Counted from the first letter of the stretch, positions 1 through 8,684 are shown. The stretch is 19,542 nt of DNA from Prevotella sp. UBA1104 (GCA_002314055.1 DCBP01000049.1:17153-36694); one strand, 5' to 3'. Notes: a model not told the origin generated them from the letters alone. Translations and numbers: made by a program.

Positions 1-2381
1 ACTCCGGCTCCGGCTCCATATCCCTGTATCAACATCGGATATTCACGATAGCGTTCCGTTGTAAGAAGAACGATATTGTTAGACCCCTCGAGCATGTAGA
101 ACGGATGATGCACATCGACAGCCTCAAGAGAAACACTCGTCTTTCCATGATCCATCTTTGCCACAAAGCGCCAGCGCTTGTTCTCTTTCTCCAATACTTT
201 TCGCTTAGTCTCGAAATCGGCATCAAGCGACGGCAGATTTTTCCAGAAATCATCTATAGAGCCCTCAAAGAACTCGTTTGGTATAAACAGGCGTTTCTCT
301 ACGTCATCCTGCTCTACTTTATAACCGGCCTCTCGGGTAAGAATAACCAATTTCCTTATCACATCCTTCCCACTTAAATCAATACGTGGATCGGGTTCGC
401 TATATCCCTGTTCCTTGGCACGACGTACAGTCTCGGAGAACGGTACATTCTCGGAAATTTCATTGAATATAAAGTTTAGCGTACCGCTAAGTACTGCTTC
501 GATTTTCAGAATCTTATCACCAGAGTTGCGCAAGTCCTTTATCGTACCAATGATAGGCAGTCCTGCTCCAACGTTTGTTTCGAAAAGGAACTTCACACCA
601 CGACGTAAAGCAGTCTCCTTAAGTTTCAAATAACTGTCGTAGTCGCCAGATGCAGCCACCTTATTTGCTGCAACGACAGAGATATTATGGTCGAGAAAAT
701 CCTGATACAAGGCTGCCACCTCGCTGCTCGCCGTACAGTCGACAAAGACGCTATTAAAAATATTCATACCGATGACCTCACTTTTCAGTCTTTGGGAATC
801 ACTTGGATCCGATGCGGCAAGCATCTCGCGATAATTCTCCAAATCAATTCCGTCGCGATTGAATATCGCGTTATGACTCGAGGCTATTCCAACGACGTTA
901 AGCTTGAGCCGCTGCTTCTCCAATAGCTCCTGATACTGGTTCTTTATCTGGCCGATAAGGTTTCCACCAACAGTTCCGATACCGCAGATAAAAAGATTCA
1001 AGACCTTATACTCACTAAGGAAGAAAGAATCGTGAAGCACGTTTAGCGCCTTGCGAAGATATTCCGAATTAACGACAAAAGAGATATTCGTCTCCGAGGC
1101 TCCCTGAGCACAGGCAATAACGCTGATACCACTTCGTCCCAAAGTTCCGAACAGTTTTCCGGCGATACCCGGTGTATGTTTCATGTTTTCTCCAACAATA
1201 GCAATTGTGGCAAGTCCACACTCTGCATGCATTGGGAACATGGCTCCTGTTTTTATCTCCTTAGCAAATTCGCGGTTTAATACTTCTACCGCCTCCTGGG
1301 CATCGACATCCTGCACACCAATAGAAGTAGAGTTCTCTGATGATGCCTGAGATACCATAAATACAGATATTCCATTGTCTGCAAGTGCTGTAAAGATTCG
1401 ACGGTTTACTCCAATAACACCAACCATCGAGAGACCTGTGACCGTAATTAATGCAGTACCCTTGATACTTGATATTCCCTTAATAGGCTTTATATCTCCT
1501 TCGACATGGCTCTTGATTGTCGTCCCTGGGTTTTCCGGGTTGAATGTATTCTTTACCTTTATAGGAATGTTCTTCACGCAAACCGGATAAATTGTAGGCG
1601 GGTAAACGACTTTTGCTCCGAAGTTGCAAAGCTCCATCGCCTCTACATAACTAAGTTCATTAATTGTATATGCAGTATGAATCACACGCGGATCGGCAGT
1701 CATAAAGCCATCCACATCTGTCCATATCTCAAGCACCTCAGCATCGAGCGCTGCAGCTATTATAGATGCGGTGTAATCGCTTCCGCCACGCCCAAGATTT
1801 GTAATTTCTCCAGAATCACGGTCTGTACTGATAAATCCTGGCACAACGGCAACCTTTCCCATATTTTGGAAAGTCTCGCAAACAAGCCGCTCGGTAAGTT
1901 CACTGTCGAGAACATTCTTGCCATGCTTGTTTACGGTTTTTATAAATTCCCTCGAATTATATCTCTTCGCATCTTTTACAAGTGTTGCCACTATATGACT
2001 ACTCAGTCTCTCCCCATAACTTACTATTGCAGCCTGGATTTTCGGACTGAGGTCATGAATAAGATAAACACCGTAATAAATCGAGCGAAGTTCCTCGAAG
2101 AGATTGTCTACGACACGTGTCAGATTGCTTCTTTTCTCACTATCGTCAATAATGGTATCGATCATATCATGATGACGTCTTATCATCGCCTCAAACTCGG
2201 TTTTGTACGCCTTATCACCACTTACCGCCATTTTCGCGGTAGCAATAAGCTTGTCGGTAATGCCACCGAGGGCACTTACGACAACGACGAGGGTGTCGTT
2301 TTGCCCTTCGACAATCTTCTTCAAGCTTAGAATGCTCTCAACGGAACCAACTGATGTTCCTCCAAATTTCAATACCTTCAT
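1..2381 (-). CDS. thrA: Bifunctional aspartokinase/homoserine dehydrogenase, C-terminus cut by window edge
   Basis: Catalyses the first and third steps from aspartate to homoserine (aspartate to aspartyl phosphate, and aspartate semialdehyde to homoserine), feeding threonine and methionine. The frame is open from the ATG at 2379-2381 to the window edge, 793 complete codons. It begins MKVLKFGGTSVGS, the aspartokinase signature, with LGRGGSDYTASI near residues 194-205. Residues of about 315-460 should be the ACT region expected to bind threonine, inferred from position. The dehydrogenase half starts with the NAD(P) motif GIGTVGGN near residue 466 and contains VVAANK, with the usual catalytic-region lysine. 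The last visible residues, LIQGYGAGAG, match the family's RGYGAG end region, so only about 17-20 residues are missing. The usual length is about 810-820. thrB- and thrC-type genes may lie beyond the edge, which is inference. Confidence 0.95.
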   Translation of the reverse strand, partial: MKVLKFGGTSVGSVESILSLKKIVEGQNDTLVVVVSALGGITDKLIATAKMAVSGDKAYKTEFEAMIRRHHDMIDTIIDDSEKRSNLTRVVDNLFEELRSIYYGVYLIHDLSPKIQAAIVSYGERLSSHIVATLVKDAKRYNSREFIKTVNKHGKNVLDSELTERLVCETFQNMGKVAVVPGFISTDRDSGEITNLGRGGSDYTASIIAAALDAEVLEIWTDVDGFMTADPRVIHTAYTINELSYVEAMELCNFGAKVVYPPTIYPVCVKNIPIKVKNTFNPENPGTTIKSHVEGDIKPIKGISSIKGTALITVTGLSMVGVIGVNRRIFTALADNGISVFMVSQASSENSTSIGVQDVDAQEAVEVLNREFAKEIKTGAMFPMHAECGLATIAIVGENMKHTPGIAGKLFGTLGRSGISVIACAQGASETNISFVVNSEYLRKALNVLHDSFFLSEYKVLNLFICGIGTVGGNLIGQIKNQYQELLEKQRLKLNVVGIASSHNAIFNRDGIDLENYREMLAASDPSDSQRLKSEVIGMNIFNSVFVDCTASSEVAALYQDFLDHNISVVAANKVAASGDYDSYLKLKETALRRGVKFLFETNVGAGLPIIGTIKDLRNSGDKILKIEAVLSGTLNFIFNEISENVPFSETVRRAKEQGYSEPDPRIDLSGKDVIRKLVILTREAGYKVEQDDVEKRLFIPNEFFEGSIDDFWKNLPSLDADFETKRKVLEKENKRWRFVAKMDHGKTSVSLEAVDVHHPFYMLEGSNNIVLLTTERYREYPMLIQGYGAGAG

Positions 2382-2460
2382 ATTATACAAATTACGGTTG
2401 TTTACTTTCTTTTAAGTTGTTTACCACATATAAAAAACAGCATTTTCACCATTAAAGTTG

Positions 2461-2492
2461 CAAAAGTAATATTTATTGTTCATTTACACAAC
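2461..2492 (-). promoter_or_regulatory. Predicted thrA promoter (Bacteroidetes type)
   Basis: On the minus strand the -7 element reads TACTTTTG (2461-2468), a full match to TAnnTTTG. A -33 element GTTG (2489-2492, three of four bases) lies 20 nt upstream. It sits about 80 nt before the thrA start and points at it. Confidence 0.7.
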
Positions 2493-2569
2493 TAAAATAA
2501 TAGCAAAATGTAAACTCAGCTATTTTTTTTACTAATATAAATGCATTTAAACAATAATATCACCACGGA

Positions 2570-2601
2570 TTTGGAAAATAAAGAAAAGTAAATTACCTTT
2601 G
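2570..2601 (+). promoter_or_regulatory. Predicted ridA-queC promoter (Bacteroidetes type)
   Basis: A perfect -33 TTTG (2570-2573) and a perfect -7 TACCTTTG (2594-2601) are separated by 20 nt, the ideal spacing. The transcript would have a leader of about 65-70 nt before ridA. The promoter is divergent from the thrA promoter within the same 294-bp gap. Confidence 0.8.
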
Positions 2602-2675
2602 CATCAACTACAAGAAATGAAGCTACCACGCTAATTTTTTGCTACATTAATAACGCATAATAAAACACTAAGATT

Positions 2676-3050
2676 ATGAAAGCAATTAAAACAGAAAAGG
2701 CTCCCGCAGCAATCGGACCTTACAGTCAAGCTATCGAAGTTAACGGTTTTGTATTTGCTTCCGGACAGATTCCTTTGGATCCGGCAACGGGCGAGTTTGT
2801 CGAAGGCGGCATAAAAGAGCAGACACGACAGGCATTGACAAATGCAAGAGAAATCTTGCGCACTGCCGGTCTTGACATGAAGAATGTAGTGAAGACTTCT
2901 GTTATGCTTGCCGACATTAAATATTTCGGTGAGATGAACGAAGTTTATGCCGAATTCTTCAATGAGCCATTCCCTGCACGCTCGGCTTTTGCAGTAAAAG
3001 ACTTGCCTAAGGGAGCTCTCGTCGAAGTGGAATGTATCGCCGCTAAATAA
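2676..3050 (+). CDS. ridA: RidA family enamine/imine deaminase (reactive intermediate deaminase A)
   Basis: A 124-residue protein spanning the whole YjgF/YER057c/UK114 fold at its usual length, from the GPYSQA segment (14-19) through ASGQIPLDP (28-36) to RSAFAV (102-107) and VEVECIA (116-122). Arg102 and Glu119 match the residues that bind the substrate carboxylate and activate water in RidA. The family forms trimers in the cytosol and hydrolyses 2-aminoacrylate and related enamines released by PLP enzymes such as threonine or serine dehydratase, protecting other PLP enzymes. The gene has its own strong promoter and lies 14 nt ahead of queC. Its divergent neighbour thrA makes threonine precursors, so a shared amino-acid context is plausible but not shown. 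Confidence 0.95.
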   Translation: MKAIKTEKAPAAIGPYSQAIEVNGFVFASGQIPLDPATGEFVEGGIKEQTRQALTNAREILRTAGLDMKNVVKTSVMLADIKYFGEMNEVYAEFFNEPFPARSAFAVKDLPKGALVEVECIAAK

Positions 3051-3064
3051 TATAAGGTATAATA

Positions 3065-3721
3065 ATGGACAAAGATTCTGTAATTATCGTGAGCGGCGGC
3101 ATGGACAGCGTGACGCTGCTCTACGAATATAAAGACCGCATCGCCCTGGGCATCTCTTTCGACTACGGCAGCAACCACAATTCCAAAGAGATTCCATTTG
3201 CCAAACTCCACTGCGAGCGTCTTGGCATAAAACATATCACCATACCACTTGACTTCATGCACCAGTATTTCAAAAGTAGTCTTTTGGAGGGTGCCGATGC
3301 CATTCCGGAAGGTCACTATGAGGACGAGAATATGAAATCTACTGTTGTACCATTCCGCAACGGCATAATGCTCGCCATAGCGGCAGGCATAGCCGAAAGC
3401 AATGGATTGAGCAATGTGATGATTGCAAACCATGGCGGTGACCATGCCATTTATCCAGACTGCCGTCCGGAGTTTATCTCTGCCATGAGCCAAGCTACAA
3501 AAGCTGGCTCGTATAATGGTGTGACAGTATTGGCACCTTACACCAACATCAGCAAAAGCGACATTGCCCGCCATGGCAAAGCTCTCGGTATTGACTATAC
3601 GGAGACTTGGTCGTGTTATAAGGGTGGCAAAAAGCATTGCGGAAAATGCGGCACTTGCGTGGAAAGAAAAGAAGCTTTGCAAGAGGCTGGCATCGAAGAC
3701 AAAACTGAATACATGGAATAA
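3065..3721 (+). CDS. queC: 7-cyano-7-deazaguanine (preQ0) synthase
   Basis: Converts 7-carboxy-7-deazaguanine to preQ0 with ammonia and ATP, in the pathway to queuosine in tRNA. The 218-residue product has the PP-loop ATP motif SGGMDS (10-15), the conserved VPFRNG (95-100) and DCRPEF (132-137), and a C-terminal zinc site formed by Cys184, Cys192, Cys195 and Cys198 (HCGKCGTC). These together identify QueC rather than other PP-loop ATPases. Length is normal for the family. It follows ridA by 14 nt, so both are probably read from the same promoter and stop at the hairpin just downstream. No other queuosine gene (queD, queE, queF) is in the window, and no functional link to RidA is known to me. 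Confidence 0.96.
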   Translation: MDKDSVIIVSGGMDSVTLLYEYKDRIALGISFDYGSNHNSKEIPFAKLHCERLGIKHITIPLDFMHQYFKSSLLEGADAIPEGHYEDENMKSTVVPFRNGIMLAIAAGIAESNGLSNVMIANHGGDHAIYPDCRPEFISAMSQATKAGSYNGVTVLAPYTNISKSDIARHGKALGIDYTETWSCYKGGKKHCGKCGTCVERKEALQEAGIEDKTEYME

Positions 3722-3730
3722 TATCTATAA

Positions 3731-3771
3731 AACAACAGGAACAGCACGCAATATAGTTCCTGTTGTTTTTT
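3731..3771 (+). terminator. Rho-independent terminator of ridA-queC
   Basis: A perfect 12-bp stem pairs AACAACAGGAAC (3731-3742) with GTTCCTGTTGTT (3756-3767) around a 13-nt loop and runs into a T-rich tail. It starts 9 nt after the queC stop codon. Confidence 0.88.
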
Positions 3772-4077
3772 ATATAAACATATTGCTTTTATGATTTAAA
3801 CGATTCCTAATTTCCATGAAAGACACAGATAAAAAACTCATAAACAAAAATGAGTTTCTTATTATTTAATAAAATAAAAGCTTATCGCCTGAAATTGTAG
3901 ATAAAGATGCAAAAACAAATGGGAAAACAACATTTAAAGGATGCTTATTGAAACTGCAAATCACAAATTGTAAGATAAAATCATCTTCTGAGAAACATGA
4001 TTTTGTTCTATTTTTCATATTTTATTTACTAAAACACGTTTTATATGCACATTAACCAAAGAAATGTGTAATTTTTC
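3772..4077. other. AT-rich non-coding gap before ptb
   Basis: No convincing gene is seen here on either strand. The only structure is a small hairpin, AAACTCAT (3834-3841) with ATGAGTTT (3850-3857), followed by a T-rich stretch. It sits inside a 17-codon open frame starting at 3817 that I do not believe is a gene. Confidence 0.5.
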
Positions 4078-4108
4078 TTTGTCATAAAACTTGTTTAATG
4101 TATTTTTG
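4078..4108 (+). promoter_or_regulatory. Predicted ptb-buk promoter (Bacteroidetes type)
   Basis: A perfect -33 TTTG (4078-4081) is followed after 19 nt by a perfect -7 TATTTTTG (4101-4108). The ptb start codon lies about 80 nt downstream. Confidence 0.8.
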
Positions 4109-4190
4109 CACAAAAATATGGTCAAGTGAGCAAAAAAGTAAAACTTGCTATCATAAAATAACAGGATATTATCCATAAAAACAAAGCAAT

Positions 4191-5102
4191 ATGCAATCAA
4201 GCCCAAACTTCACTACGCTGATTAGCCGACTGCAATCTGCAGGAAACAGGAAAAAAGTTGTATTGGTATGCCCTAATGACTCGCATACCGAGTATGTGAT
4301 AAACAGAGCCCTGGAGGAAGGGATAGCCGACTTCCAACTTGTACTTGGAGGAACAAGGGCTGGATTTGTTGACGAAATTCTAAACAAATACCCTAAACAT
4401 GTAAGTATTCTTGAAGCTACCACACCGGATGAAGCTGCTGCTTTGGCTGTAAAGACGGTAAGGGACGGAAATGCCGATGTACTGATGAAAGGCACTATAA
4501 ATACCGACAACCTATTGCGTGCCGTTCTAAATAAAGAATACGGACTTTTGGAAAAAGGAAAGGTAATGGCACACGTCACCGTAGCACAGATTCCATCATA
4601 TAACAAATTCCTCGTTTTCTCTGACGCAGCCGTGATACCAAGACCTACAGAAGAACAGTTTGATGCCATCCTCGGATATGTCGTGGAAGTATGTAGGAAG
4701 TTGGAAGTGGTTTGTCCGCATGTGGCTCTTATCCACTGCACAGAGAAAGTAAGCGAAAAATTCCCTCACACATTGAGTTACGAAAAACTAAAGGAAAAAG
4801 CACATAGCGGAGCTTACGGAAACGTGGAAGTTGATGGTCCGATGGATGTAAAAACGGCTTGTGATAAAGACAGTGGTGCTATCAAGGGAATAAGTTCACC
4901 TGTCGTCGGAAATGCTGATGCACTTATTTTCCCTAATATTGAGGCTGGCAACGTGTTTTACAAGACCATAACCCTCTTTGCCAATGCCGAAACAGCTGGA
5001 ATGCTATACGGCACGACCGCCCCGATAGTTGTGGCATCAAGAGCTGATAGCGGAGAGTCTAAATTCTACAGCTTAGCATTGGCTTGCCTATCACATAAAT
5101 AA
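4191..5102 (+). CDS. ptb: Phosphate butyryltransferase (phosphate acyltransferase)
   Basis: Exchanges the CoA of butyryl-CoA, or a related short or branched acyl-CoA, for phosphate, giving the acyl phosphate used by the kinase next door. The 303-residue product has the features of the Pta/Ptb family. The N-terminal KKVVLVCPND strand is present. The family SDAAV segment follows (near residues 145-150). The C-terminal half has DGPMDV and the conserved NADALIFPNIEAGN block. Length matches Ptb rather than longer multi-domain Pta proteins, and the adjacent butyrate kinase gene supports the assignment. buk starts 32 nt downstream, so this is a two-gene operon. Acyl-chain preference cannot be read from sequence; isobutyryl- or isovaleryl-CoA from amino-acid breakdown are real alternatives. 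Confidence 0.9.
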   Translation: MQSSPNFTTLISRLQSAGNRKKVVLVCPNDSHTEYVINRALEEGIADFQLVLGGTRAGFVDEILNKYPKHVSILEATTPDEAAALAVKTVRDGNADVLMKGTINTDNLLRAVLNKEYGLLEKGKVMAHVTVAQIPSYNKFLVFSDAAVIPRPTEEQFDAILGYVVEVCRKLEVVCPHVALIHCTEKVSEKFPHTLSYEKLKEKAHSGAYGNVEVDGPMDVKTACDKDSGAIKGISSPVVGNADALIFPNIEAGNVFYKTITLFANAETAGMLYGTTAPIVVASRADSGESKFYSLALACLSHK

Positions 5103-5134
5103 AATTTATTTCTCGAAAAGGAACAAATAAGAAA

Positions 5135-6241
5135 ATGAAAATATTAGTTATAAACCCTGGGTCAACATCTACAAAACTTGCCATTTACGACAACGACAAG
5201 GTTGTATGGAACGGCGGTGCACACTTACCGGCAAATGAACTTGCCAAGTTTCACAGGATTATCGACCAATATGAATTCAGAAGAGACTTTATTCTGAAAA
5301 AACTTGAGGAAGAGAAAATTCCTCTACAATTTGACGCTGTAATAGGAAGAGGCGGACTTCTCTGTCCATTAAAAAGTGGCGTATATGCGGTAAACGAAAA
5401 GATGAAGTATGATTTGCTGAATGCGACCCATGAGCATGCTTGCAACCTCGGAGCGCTCATAGCTGACGAAATAGCAAAGAAATGCGGATGTCCTGCCTTT
5501 ATTGCCGATCCTGTGGTAGTTGACGAATTTGAAATGAAAGCACGTATCACAGGTGTACCAGGCATCAAACGCGAATCTATATTCCATGCTCTGAATCAAA
5601 AGGCTGTGTCAAGACGATACGCTGCTTCTATTGGCAAGAAATACGAAGACCTTAACCTTATCGTTGCTCATCTTGGTGGCGGAATATCTATCGGTGCACA
5701 CCGCAAGGGTAAAGTCATAGACGTAAACAATGCCCTAAATGGCGAAGGACCATTCTCCCCTGAACGTGCCGGAACAATTCCTTCTGAAGCTCTTGTAAAT
5801 CTATGCTTCAGCGGTAAATACGATATTCGACAGATAAAGAAGATGATTCACGGCAGAGGAGGTCTCATGGCTTATCTCGGCTGCAACGACATGATTACTA
5901 TCGACAGCAAGGCTGAGGCTGGCATCGAGCCATACAACACTCTTATTGAAGCTATGCTCTATACAATAGCAAAACAAATAGGTGCCATGTACGTATCGCT
6001 GTTGGGACAGGTGGACGGAATAATCCTAACCGGTGGCATTGCCCACAGTAAATATTGCGTAGAAAAAATAAAGGAACAGATAGATTATCTTGCTCCTGTA
6101 ATTGTTATCCCTGGTGAGAACGAAATGAAGTCGCTTGCCTTTAACGCTCTTGGAGCTTTGCGTGGCGAAATGCCTATACAGGAATATACAGGAATTTCTT
6201 GCGTAGAAGAAATGCAGCTTACGGTTAATAATGAAGAATGA
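5135..6241 (+). CDS. buk: Butyrate kinase
   Basis: Transfers phosphate from butyryl phosphate to ADP, yielding butyrate and ATP by substrate-level phosphorylation. It belongs to the acetokinase branch of the ASKHA fold. Visible signatures are NPGSTSTK (7-14), the GRGG segment (71-74), HLGGGIS (179-185), the ERAGTIPSE region (210-218) and LTGGIAHS near residue 300. The product is 368 residues, some 10 longer than the typical 355-360. The extra tail ends TVNNEE and is encoded by a short heptanucleotide repeat that also supplies the TGA stop. It works with the upstream ptb product. Substrate breadth may include isobutyrate or isovalerate, since Buk paralogues are hard to separate by eye. Confidence 0.93.
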   Translation: MKILVINPGSTSTKLAIYDNDKVVWNGGAHLPANELAKFHRIIDQYEFRRDFILKKLEEEKIPLQFDAVIGRGGLLCPLKSGVYAVNEKMKYDLLNATHEHACNLGALIADEIAKKCGCPAFIADPVVVDEFEMKARITGVPGIKRESIFHALNQKAVSRRYAASIGKKYEDLNLIVAHLGGGISIGAHRKGKVIDVNNALNGEGPFSPERAGTIPSEALVNLCFSGKYDIRQIKKMIHGRGGLMAYLGCNDMITIDSKAEAGIEPYNTLIEAMLYTIAKQIGAMYVSLLGQVDGIILTGGIAHSKYCVEKIKEQIDYLAPVIVIPGENEMKSLAFNALGALRGEMPIQEYTGISCVEEMQLTVNNEE

Positions 6242-6254
6242 AAAATGAAAAATG
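6231..6254 (+). repeat. Heptanucleotide tandem repeat at the buk stop
   Basis: ATGAAGA, ATGAAAA, ATGAAAA and then ATG follow each other with a strict 7-bp period, so ATG recurs at 6231, 6238, 6245 and 6252. The repeat covers the last codons of buk and its stop (TGA, 6239-6241) and runs into the left arm of the terminator stem. Confidence 0.75.
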
Positions 6255-6297
6255 CGGATTACCATTACTAACAAGTAAAAGGGAATCCGCATTTTTT
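6248..6297. terminator. Bidirectional terminator between buk and the class A PBP gene
   Basis: AAAAATGCGGATT (6248-6260) pairs with AATCCGCATTTTT (6284-6296), a 13-bp stem with a 23-nt loop. A T run closes the stem on the plus strand and, through the A run at the left, on the minus strand too. It lies between the convergent ends of buk and the PBP gene. Confidence 0.8.
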
Positions 6298-6351
6298 ATT
6301 TCGTTTTGCCTAAACAAAACAAATGGTCATTTTTCTTTCTTCATTCAAAAA

Positions 6352-8652
6352 TCATTCATATATATCCTCCACACTATACTTTCCTGAAGAACCGTCATCA
6401 GTCACACAAGGATTAAAGTCCTCTGGGATATCGAATTTCTCCTCAGCATCATATCCAAGCGATTTGTCAGCAAAGACGCTCTTCATATAATAAGCCCATA
6501 TAGGAAGCGCCATAGTAGCGCCCTGTCCCATACGCATGGAATCAAAATGAATATCGCGGTCTTCACCGCCAACCCAGCACCCACTGACAAGCGACGGCGT
6601 GAATCCCATAAACCAGGCATCTGCATTACGGTTTGTCGTACCCGTCTTTCCACCCATCGGACAGTCAAGATTAAACTTATACCTTATTCTTCCGCCAGTT
6701 CCTTGGTCTATTACAGCCATCAGCATCTCAAGCATCTTATATGCCCCGTCTTCACTTATAACCTCATTCATACGAGGTTTAAAATTAGTAATAACATTAC
6801 CGTCGCTATCCTCTATCTTTGAAACAAACATCGGCGAGGTATGAATTCCATGATTGGCAAATGTCGTGTATGCACTGACCATTTCTGACAGTGATGCCTC
6901 GTTCGGACCAAGACACAACACGATAGACGGATATATGCCATATGTGTTTATGCCAAAGTCGCGCAGTATACGCAAGAAGTCTTGAGGATTTATCTTGCTC
7001 ATAAGGTCTGCCGATACCCAGTTGTTAGACATCGACAATGCCCATTTCAAAGTTACCATCTGCCCGTATCTCGCATGCGAACTATTTCTTGGACACCAAT
7101 CACCAAATCTACGTGGTGCATTACGCACCTTATCACATGGCGACATACCATTTGCCATCGACAGAGCATATAGGAACGGTTTTATAGTTGATCCTACCTG
7201 ACGGCGACCTTGAGTAACCATATCATACTTAAAATGATCAAAATCGATACCGCCTACATATGCCTTCACTGCCCCCGTCCTCGGGTCCATACTCATAAAA
7301 CCGGCACGTAAGAAAGACTTTACATAGCGTATGGAATCCATCGGCGACATTACCGTGTCGATATCCCCATGATAGGTAAACACAGTCATTTCTGTAGGTT
7401 TGTTGAAAGCCGCCCTTATTTCTTCTTCCGATGCCCCTTGTTGACGCATAACCCTATAGCGGTCACTCTGGCGCATAGAACGTTCGAGGATTGCTTTCAC
7501 CTCTTGCGGTTTAAGCGCCGTTGTAAACGGAGCATTCGTCTTTGTCCGGTTTTCCTTTGTGAATTCAGGTTGCAAGAAGCCACCGACATGCCGTCTTACA
7601 GCCTCTTCTGCATACCTTTGCATACGCGAATCGATAGTAGTAAATATCTTCAATCCATCGGTATAAACATTATACGGCTCTCCGTTTTTCTTTGTATTTT
7701 TGTTGCACCATCCATACAAAGGATCAGTCTCCCAGGCTACAGAATCTATAGAATACTGAGCTCTGTTCCAACTTGGATACTTGCTCAGTTCCGGTTTCTT
7801 AGCCATCATATACTGTCTCAGGAACTCACGGAAATATGTCGCCACACCATCCTTATGGTCTGTACGATGGAAATTCAGCACCAGCTCCTGCGCTGCGTTG
7901 GCATTATATTCTGCCGAAGAAATATATCCAGCTTTCAGCATTTGCCCGAGAACAACGTTTCGGCGTTCTCTGCAACGTTCGGGATATCTCACAGGATTAA
8001 AGAATGAAGGATTTTTACACAGACCTACAAGTGTTGCAGCCTCATCAAGTGTCAGATTTTTCGGATCCTTGCTGAAATAAACATTTGAAGCATTCTTTAT
8101 ACCTACGGCATTATGCAAAAAGTCGAAATAATTAAGGTACATTGTTATTATCTCTTCCTTTGTATAATAACGTTCCAGCTTAATGGCAATGACCCACTCT
8201 ATCGGTTTCTGCAGAAGACGCTCTGTTGTGCTCTCCGCCGTATGAGAATATAATTGCTTTGCAAGCTGCTGCGTTATTGTAGAACCACCACCGGCACTAA
8301 CTTGTCCAAGCAGTCCTCTTTTGACAATCGCTCTGCCAAGGGCTATAAAGTCAATACCGGAATGCTCATAAAAACGCTCATCTTCTGTTGCAACAAGAGC
8401 CTTTATTAAATAAGGTGACAGATTTTCATAACTCACATGAATTCTGTTTTCCCTGTTCATACTGTATGTGCCGATTAGTTTACCATCGGCAGAATATACC
8501 TGCGAGGCATAACGACTGATAGGATTATGAAGATCTTCAATATCCGGCATATATCCAATCCACCCATTCCATATCGCCACAAAACTGACGAAAACGAGCG
8601 ACACCACAGTAGCAAATGTGCCCCATAAGAATTTTATCAATGCTTTTCTCAT
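6352..8652 (-). CDS. Class A penicillin-binding protein (PBP1A-type glycosyltransferase/transpeptidase)
   Basis: Polymerises lipid II into glycan strands and cross-links them at the outer face of the inner membrane. The 766-residue product has a cytoplasmic start and one membrane anchor (about 7-30). A family 51 glycosyltransferase domain follows, with the catalytic Glu in ATEDERF (Glu90) and GGSTITQQLAKQ (122-133). The transpeptidase domain has the active-site SxxK at Ser488-Lys491 (GSTIKPF), SNN at 542-544 and KTGTT at 669-673, so both activities look intact. Length is normal for a Bacteroidetes PBP1A. The acidic C-terminal tail after about residue 735 has no motif I know. It is transcribed alone, convergent to buk and divergent from pyrB. 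It could be named mrcA or ponA; I leave the symbol open. Confidence 0.95.
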   Translation of the reverse strand: MRKALIKFLWGTFATVVSLVFVSFVAIWNGWIGYMPDIEDLHNPISRYASQVYSADGKLIGTYSMNRENRIHVSYENLSPYLIKALVATEDERFYEHSGIDFIALGRAIVKRGLLGQVSAGGGSTITQQLAKQLYSHTAESTTERLLQKPIEWVIAIKLERYYTKEEIITMYLNYFDFLHNAVGIKNASNVYFSKDPKNLTLDEAATLVGLCKNPSFFNPVRYPERCRERRNVVLGQMLKAGYISSAEYNANAAQELVLNFHRTDHKDGVATYFREFLRQYMMAKKPELSKYPSWNRAQYSIDSVAWETDPLYGWCNKNTKKNGEPYNVYTDGLKIFTTIDSRMQRYAEEAVRRHVGGFLQPEFTKENRTKTNAPFTTALKPQEVKAILERSMRQSDRYRVMRQQGASEEEIRAAFNKPTEMTVFTYHGDIDTVMSPMDSIRYVKSFLRAGFMSMDPRTGAVKAYVGGIDFDHFKYDMVTQGRRQVGSTIKPFLYALSMANGMSPCDKVRNAPRRFGDWCPRNSSHARYGQMVTLKWALSMSNNWVSADLMSKINPQDFLRILRDFGINTYGIYPSIVLCLGPNEASLSEMVSAYTTFANHGIHTSPMFVSKIEDSDGNVITNFKPRMNEVISEDGAYKMLEMLMAVIDQGTGGRIRYKFNLDCPMGGKTGTTNRNADAWFMGFTPSLVSGCWVGGEDRDIHFDSMRMGQGATMALPIWAYYMKSVFADKSLGYDAEEKFDIPEDFNPCVTDDGSSGKYSVEDIYE

Positions 8653-8676
8653 TATCTTTCTTTCGTTTTATCTTTG

Positions 8677-8684
8677 CAAATTTA
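8677..8684 (-). promoter_or_regulatory. Possible -7 element for the class A PBP gene
   Basis: The minus strand reads TAAATTTG here, a full match to TAnnTTTG, 24 nt before the start codon. No TTTG was found at the expected 19-21 nt upstream, so the promoter is only half supported. Confidence 0.4.

Noticed and set aside
1506..2330. 274-codon open frame on the plus strand
   Set aside because: It is antisense to thrA in the same codon phase. The minus-strand frame carries the aspartokinase signatures without a stop, so this is a shadow.
2402..2452. Short minus-strand frame upstream of thrA that could be an attenuator leader peptide
   Set aside because: It has no run of threonine, isoleucine, lysine or methionine codons, no terminator hairpin follows, and its ATG would sit almost at the predicted transcript start.
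2945..3682. 245-codon frame on the minus strand
   Set aside because: Antisense to queC and the end of ridA, with no family features; both plus-strand genes are clear.
4169..4177. Single DnaA-box-like TTATCCATA
   Set aside because: One imperfect copy, with no cluster and no dnaA nearby; chance in AT-rich DNA.
4015..4206. 63-codon frame on the minus strand over the ptb promoter
   Set aside because: AT-driven, Phe/Leu/Lys-rich translation in a promoter region, with no start signal or family match.
4169..4741. 190-codon frame on the minus strand
   Set aside because: Antisense to ptb and covers its start; no recognisable protein.
7369..8007. 212-codon frame on the plus strand
   Set aside because: Antisense to the class A PBP gene, whose motifs are intact.
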